This document shows, in pieces, positions 14,209 through 16,213 of a stretch of DNA of 16,213 nucleotides (position 1 is its first letter; each line of letters opens with the position of its first letter). The notes below the pieces were generated by a model, which worked only from the letters and a program-made list of their open reading frames with translations, ran no database searches and had not been told where the DNA came from. The stretch covers positions 1 to 16,213 of the forward strand of contig CAYUIQ010000206.1 of assembly GCA_964444795.1 (NCBI GenBank), given 5' to 3'. The stretch comes from JABMRP01 sp964444795 (GTDB lineage Bacteria > Planctomycetota > Planctomycetia > Pirellulales > Thermoguttaceae). Made by a program: the position numbers and the translations under genes.

Positions 14209-14772
14209 ATGCTCGCCAAGGAAATCAAGACCGGAGCGATTGTCAATTTCAACGGTAACCCCTGCATCGTCGAAACGATCAGCGTGCAATCGCCCTCGGC
14301 CCGCGGCGCGGCCACGTTCTACAAGTATCGGGCCCGCAACCTGATCACGAAGCAGAAGGTCGACATTACGTTGCGCGGCGGTGAATCGCTGGACGAAGCC
14401 GATTTCGAGCGGCGCGCCGTGAAGTACATGTACAGCGACGCAACGCACCTGCACTTTCTCGACTCGACCGACTACAACCAGTACGCACTGCCCAAGCAGG
14501 ATCTGACCGACGAGATCCAATTCCTGACCGAGGAACTCGACGGCGTACTGGCGATGATTTATAACGACGACTGCGTGGGCATCCAATTGCCCTTGACGGT
14601 GGAACTGAAGGTCGTCGAGTGCGACCCGGGCGTTCGCGGCAACTCGGCCACCTCGCGTACCAAGCCGGCCACGCTGGAAACCGGGCTGGTCGTTCAAGTG
14701 CCCGAGTATCTCAGCCAGGACGAAACCGTCAAAGTCGACACGCGGACCGGGCAGTATCTCTCCCGGGCGTGA
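14209..14772 (+). CDS. Elongation factor P-like protein, EfpL/YeiP type
   Basis: This 187-residue protein has the three-domain length of bacterial EF-P, which relieves ribosomes stalled at polyproline and similar sequences. It resembles E. coli YeiP/EfpL more than canonical EF-P: the domain I loop reads VQSPSARGAATFYK (26-39), with Arg32 where EF-P carries a modified Lys, and the C-terminal domain has KPATLETGLVVQVPEYLS, close to YeiP. The C-terminal signature VKVDTRTGQYLSRA is typical of both. An unmodified Arg tip would need no EpmA/EarP-type enzyme, and none is encoded nearby. GGAGGAG (14191-14197) lies 11 nt before ATG 14209. An extended -10 promoter precedes it. It ends 21 bp from a convergent gene. 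Some databases may simply label it efp. Confidence 0.9.
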   Translation: MLAKEIKTGAIVNFNGNPCIVETISVQSPSARGAATFYKYRARNLITKQKVDITLRGGESLDEADFERRAVKYMYSDATHLHFLDSTDYNQYALPKQDLTDEIQFLTEELDGVLAMIYNDDCVGIQLPLTVELKVVECDPGVRGNSATSRTKPATLETGLVVQVPEYLSQDETVKVDTRTGQYLSRA

Positions 14773-14793
14773 GCGAGGGGCTGGTGTGGCGAT

Positions 14794-16213
14794 TCACTTC
14801 GGTTTTAGTTCGAGCCATCTTACCGCGATTCCCCTCTGGTAAGGCGCCGCCACTCGTAGCGTTTGAACGCCCTTGTTCAGTCGCACCTCGACCGCGGGTG
14901 TGGTGCCCCAGAGCCCCGTCGTGTTGGGCACCGCGACGGTTGCAGGCTTGTTGGCACCCGAAGAGAACTCGAACACCTGATCGACGTTCGGTGTCGCGGT
15001 TCGCATGGTCAGTTGATAGACTCCGGACGCGGGCAGATCGACGGCGTACTCGACCCAGCTCATCGCCATATTCTTCGAGAAATTAACCTGTTTGCCGCCG
15101 GTGTAGCAGTCGAGCAGGCGAGCGCCATATATCTTGGCGTACGTTTCCGCTTCCATGTGCAGGACGCCGGGAACCTCCTCGATCGGTGCTTCCGGTATCC
15201 CGGGCGATTGCCTCTTCGCCTCTTCCGCCTTCTCCGATTCCGTGAGACCGATCTTCTTGGCGAGTGTCGATTGCCGGATCTTCCGGGCAACGCCCATGAC
15301 CGCGACCGCACGCTCCGCCGAAGTCAGCGAGGACGCCAGCCATCGCAAACGCTCGACCTGTGCGAAGTCATCCACTCGCATCCGCTCTTTGATTCCTTCC
15401 AGAAACTCAAGTCCGGGAAGCCCTTGGACTTTCGAGACATGCCAATCCCGACCATAGACGATCTTCCAGACATTCCCTGGCTGAGGTTCCAACTGAGGAT
15501 CCACCGATTTGTAGGCGATACACACATGCCCGGGCTGCCTGACTCCCACGGCGGGGATACCGAACGCCTGACAGATCATAATACCCCACGAGGATCGAGG
15601 ACCGCATTTCCCGCCACCCGCCAGAACGCGTTTGAAGCTATCTTCAAAGGCGATAGGTGAGTTTCTGCGCCACACTTCGCTTGTCGAATTCACCACCAGA
15701 TGATTGATTCTCAAGTCGGGGCGCCAAGTGTTGATCATTTCCCGAGCCCAGGCCAGATCACCGTCCGATGCACACGACGAGACCACCTGTCGATACTCCC
15801 AAACGGTAAGGTCGTCGAAAGTGGTAAACAGTTCGTTGTTCCGGTGTGCCGACTTGAAGTGCTTGTACCGACCCACGGGTTCGGCCGGTTTGTCGTTTTG
15901 TCCACCGGCGCCCCGGTTGCCGGTACCCGGTGGATTCAGCGCGGTCGCGACGGCAAGCTTCAGAGGAACCCCTTGTTTGGACTCCGGATCGGCCTGGAAG
16001 ATCTTGCTCCAGAGATTCAGCGACGCAACCGACAGTCCGTGCCCGTTGGCCTCCCGCTCCTTGATTCCCGTGGGCGTCGCGCCGACCAAGTAGTGTTCCA
16101 TGGCCTCGGTGTTTTGCAGGAGCCAGGTCAGGAACTTCTTGTTCTTTCCATCTGCCTGAGTGGAGATAGGCGTCCAAAACGGACCGGGGGCGGGGGAAAA
16201 TCGGCGCTGAAAA
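14794..16213 (-). CDS. Transglutaminase-like protein with C-terminal carbohydrate-binding domain (5' end cut off)
   Basis: The frame is open from the TGA at 14794 to the right edge, so the gene is partial. The first in-frame ATG in the window is at 16101, but codons upstream of it read like protein (KKFLTWLLQNTEAM), so the true start lies outside. From that Met, a transglutaminase/papain-like core is suggested by GGGKCGPRSSWG (Cys166, near 15605) and GIPAVGVRQPGHVCIAY (His192, near 15527); the third catalytic residue is not certain. A charged linker (about 285-310) leads to a CBM6/CBM35-like beta-sandwich (about 312-435: LHMEAETYAKIYG, SWVEYAVDLPASGVYQLTMR and the end VRWLELKPK). This suggests a surface or exported protein acting on, or bound to, polysaccharide; a signal peptide would be beyond the window. 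Confidence is good for the domains, low for function. Confidence 0.82.
   Translation of the reverse strand, partial: FQRRFSPAPGPFWTPISTQADGKNKKFLTWLLQNTEAMEHYLVGATPTGIKEREANGHGLSVASLNLWSKIFQADPESKQGVPLKLAVATALNPPGTGNRGAGGQNDKPAEPVGRYKHFKSAHRNNELFTTFDDLTVWEYRQVVSSCASDGDLAWAREMINTWRPDLRINHLVVNSTSEVWRRNSPIAFEDSFKRVLAGGGKCGPRSSWGIMICQAFGIPAVGVRQPGHVCIAYKSVDPQLEPQPGNVWKIVYGRDWHVSKVQGLPGLEFLEGIKERMRVDDFAQVERLRWLASSLTSAERAVAVMGVARKIRQSTLAKKIGLTESEKAEEAKRQSPGIPEAPIEEVPGVLHMEAETYAKIYGARLLDCYTGGKQVNFSKNMAMSWVEYAVDLPASGVYQLTMRTATPNVDQVFEFSSGANKPATVAVPNTTGLWGTTPAVEVRLNKGVQTLRVAAPYQRGIAVRWLELKPK

Noticed and set aside
1..16213. CRISPR arrays, tRNA, rRNA, insertion sequences or phage genes
   Set aside because: No regularly spaced repeats, cloverleaf, rRNA-like segment, transposase or integrase could be seen by eye on either strand.

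Overview
The window looks like chromosomal DNA of a planctomycete, probably Pirellulales-like. This rests on the high G+C content, several proteins that resemble recalled planctomycete-only conserved hypotheticals (8271-9098, 13629-14135), an intergenic palindrome whose translation contains the strings NPKRKRG and TRSVSEG that I associate with planctomycete genomes, a glucosamine-6-phosphate deaminase fused to a PIG-L deacetylase, and secreted-type carbohydrate-binding proteins. The assignment comes from recall and was not checked by search.

Layout, left to right: a sugar phosphate isomerase/epimerase-like TIM barrel (-, 10-792) diverges from a two-gene operon (+) encoding a large multidomain glycosidase-like protein (912-3551) and a Nif3-family dinuclear-metal protein (3554-4336, 2-nt gap). 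Next is a small stand-alone regulatory unit (+, about 4358-4934): a promoter with a palindromic operator-like site in its spacer, a 22-codon ORF, and an overlapping gene for an XRE/antitoxin-like HTH protein. Converging on it is korA-korB (-, 4951-7882), a 2-oxoacid:ferredoxin oxidoreductase with its own probable promoter. Three more minus-strand genes follow: a conserved unknown (8271-9098), an RmlD-like SDR protein lacking the usual catalytic Lys (9246-10259), and the NagB/PIG-L fusion (10425-12302), whose leader can fold in two mutually exclusive ways. A 439-bp divergent region separates it from a plus-strand group: proC (12742-13575), a conserved unknown (13629-14135) and an EfpL/YeiP-type elongation factor P paralogue (14209-14772) with an extended -10 promoter overlapping the upstream stop codon. 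A transglutaminase-like plus carbohydrate-binding protein (-, 14794 to the window edge) is cut off at its 5' end.

Functionally this is mostly core metabolism (proline synthesis, amino-sugar catabolism, 2-oxoacid oxidation, translation of difficult peptide bonds) mixed with polysaccharide-related and unknown planctomycete genes. I see no phage, insertion sequence, CRISPR array, rRNA or tRNA. The most unusual items are the autoregulated-looking HTH mini-operon without a visible toxin, the switch-like leader of the NagB fusion, the altered SDR active site, and three kinds of short repeat in the gaps.
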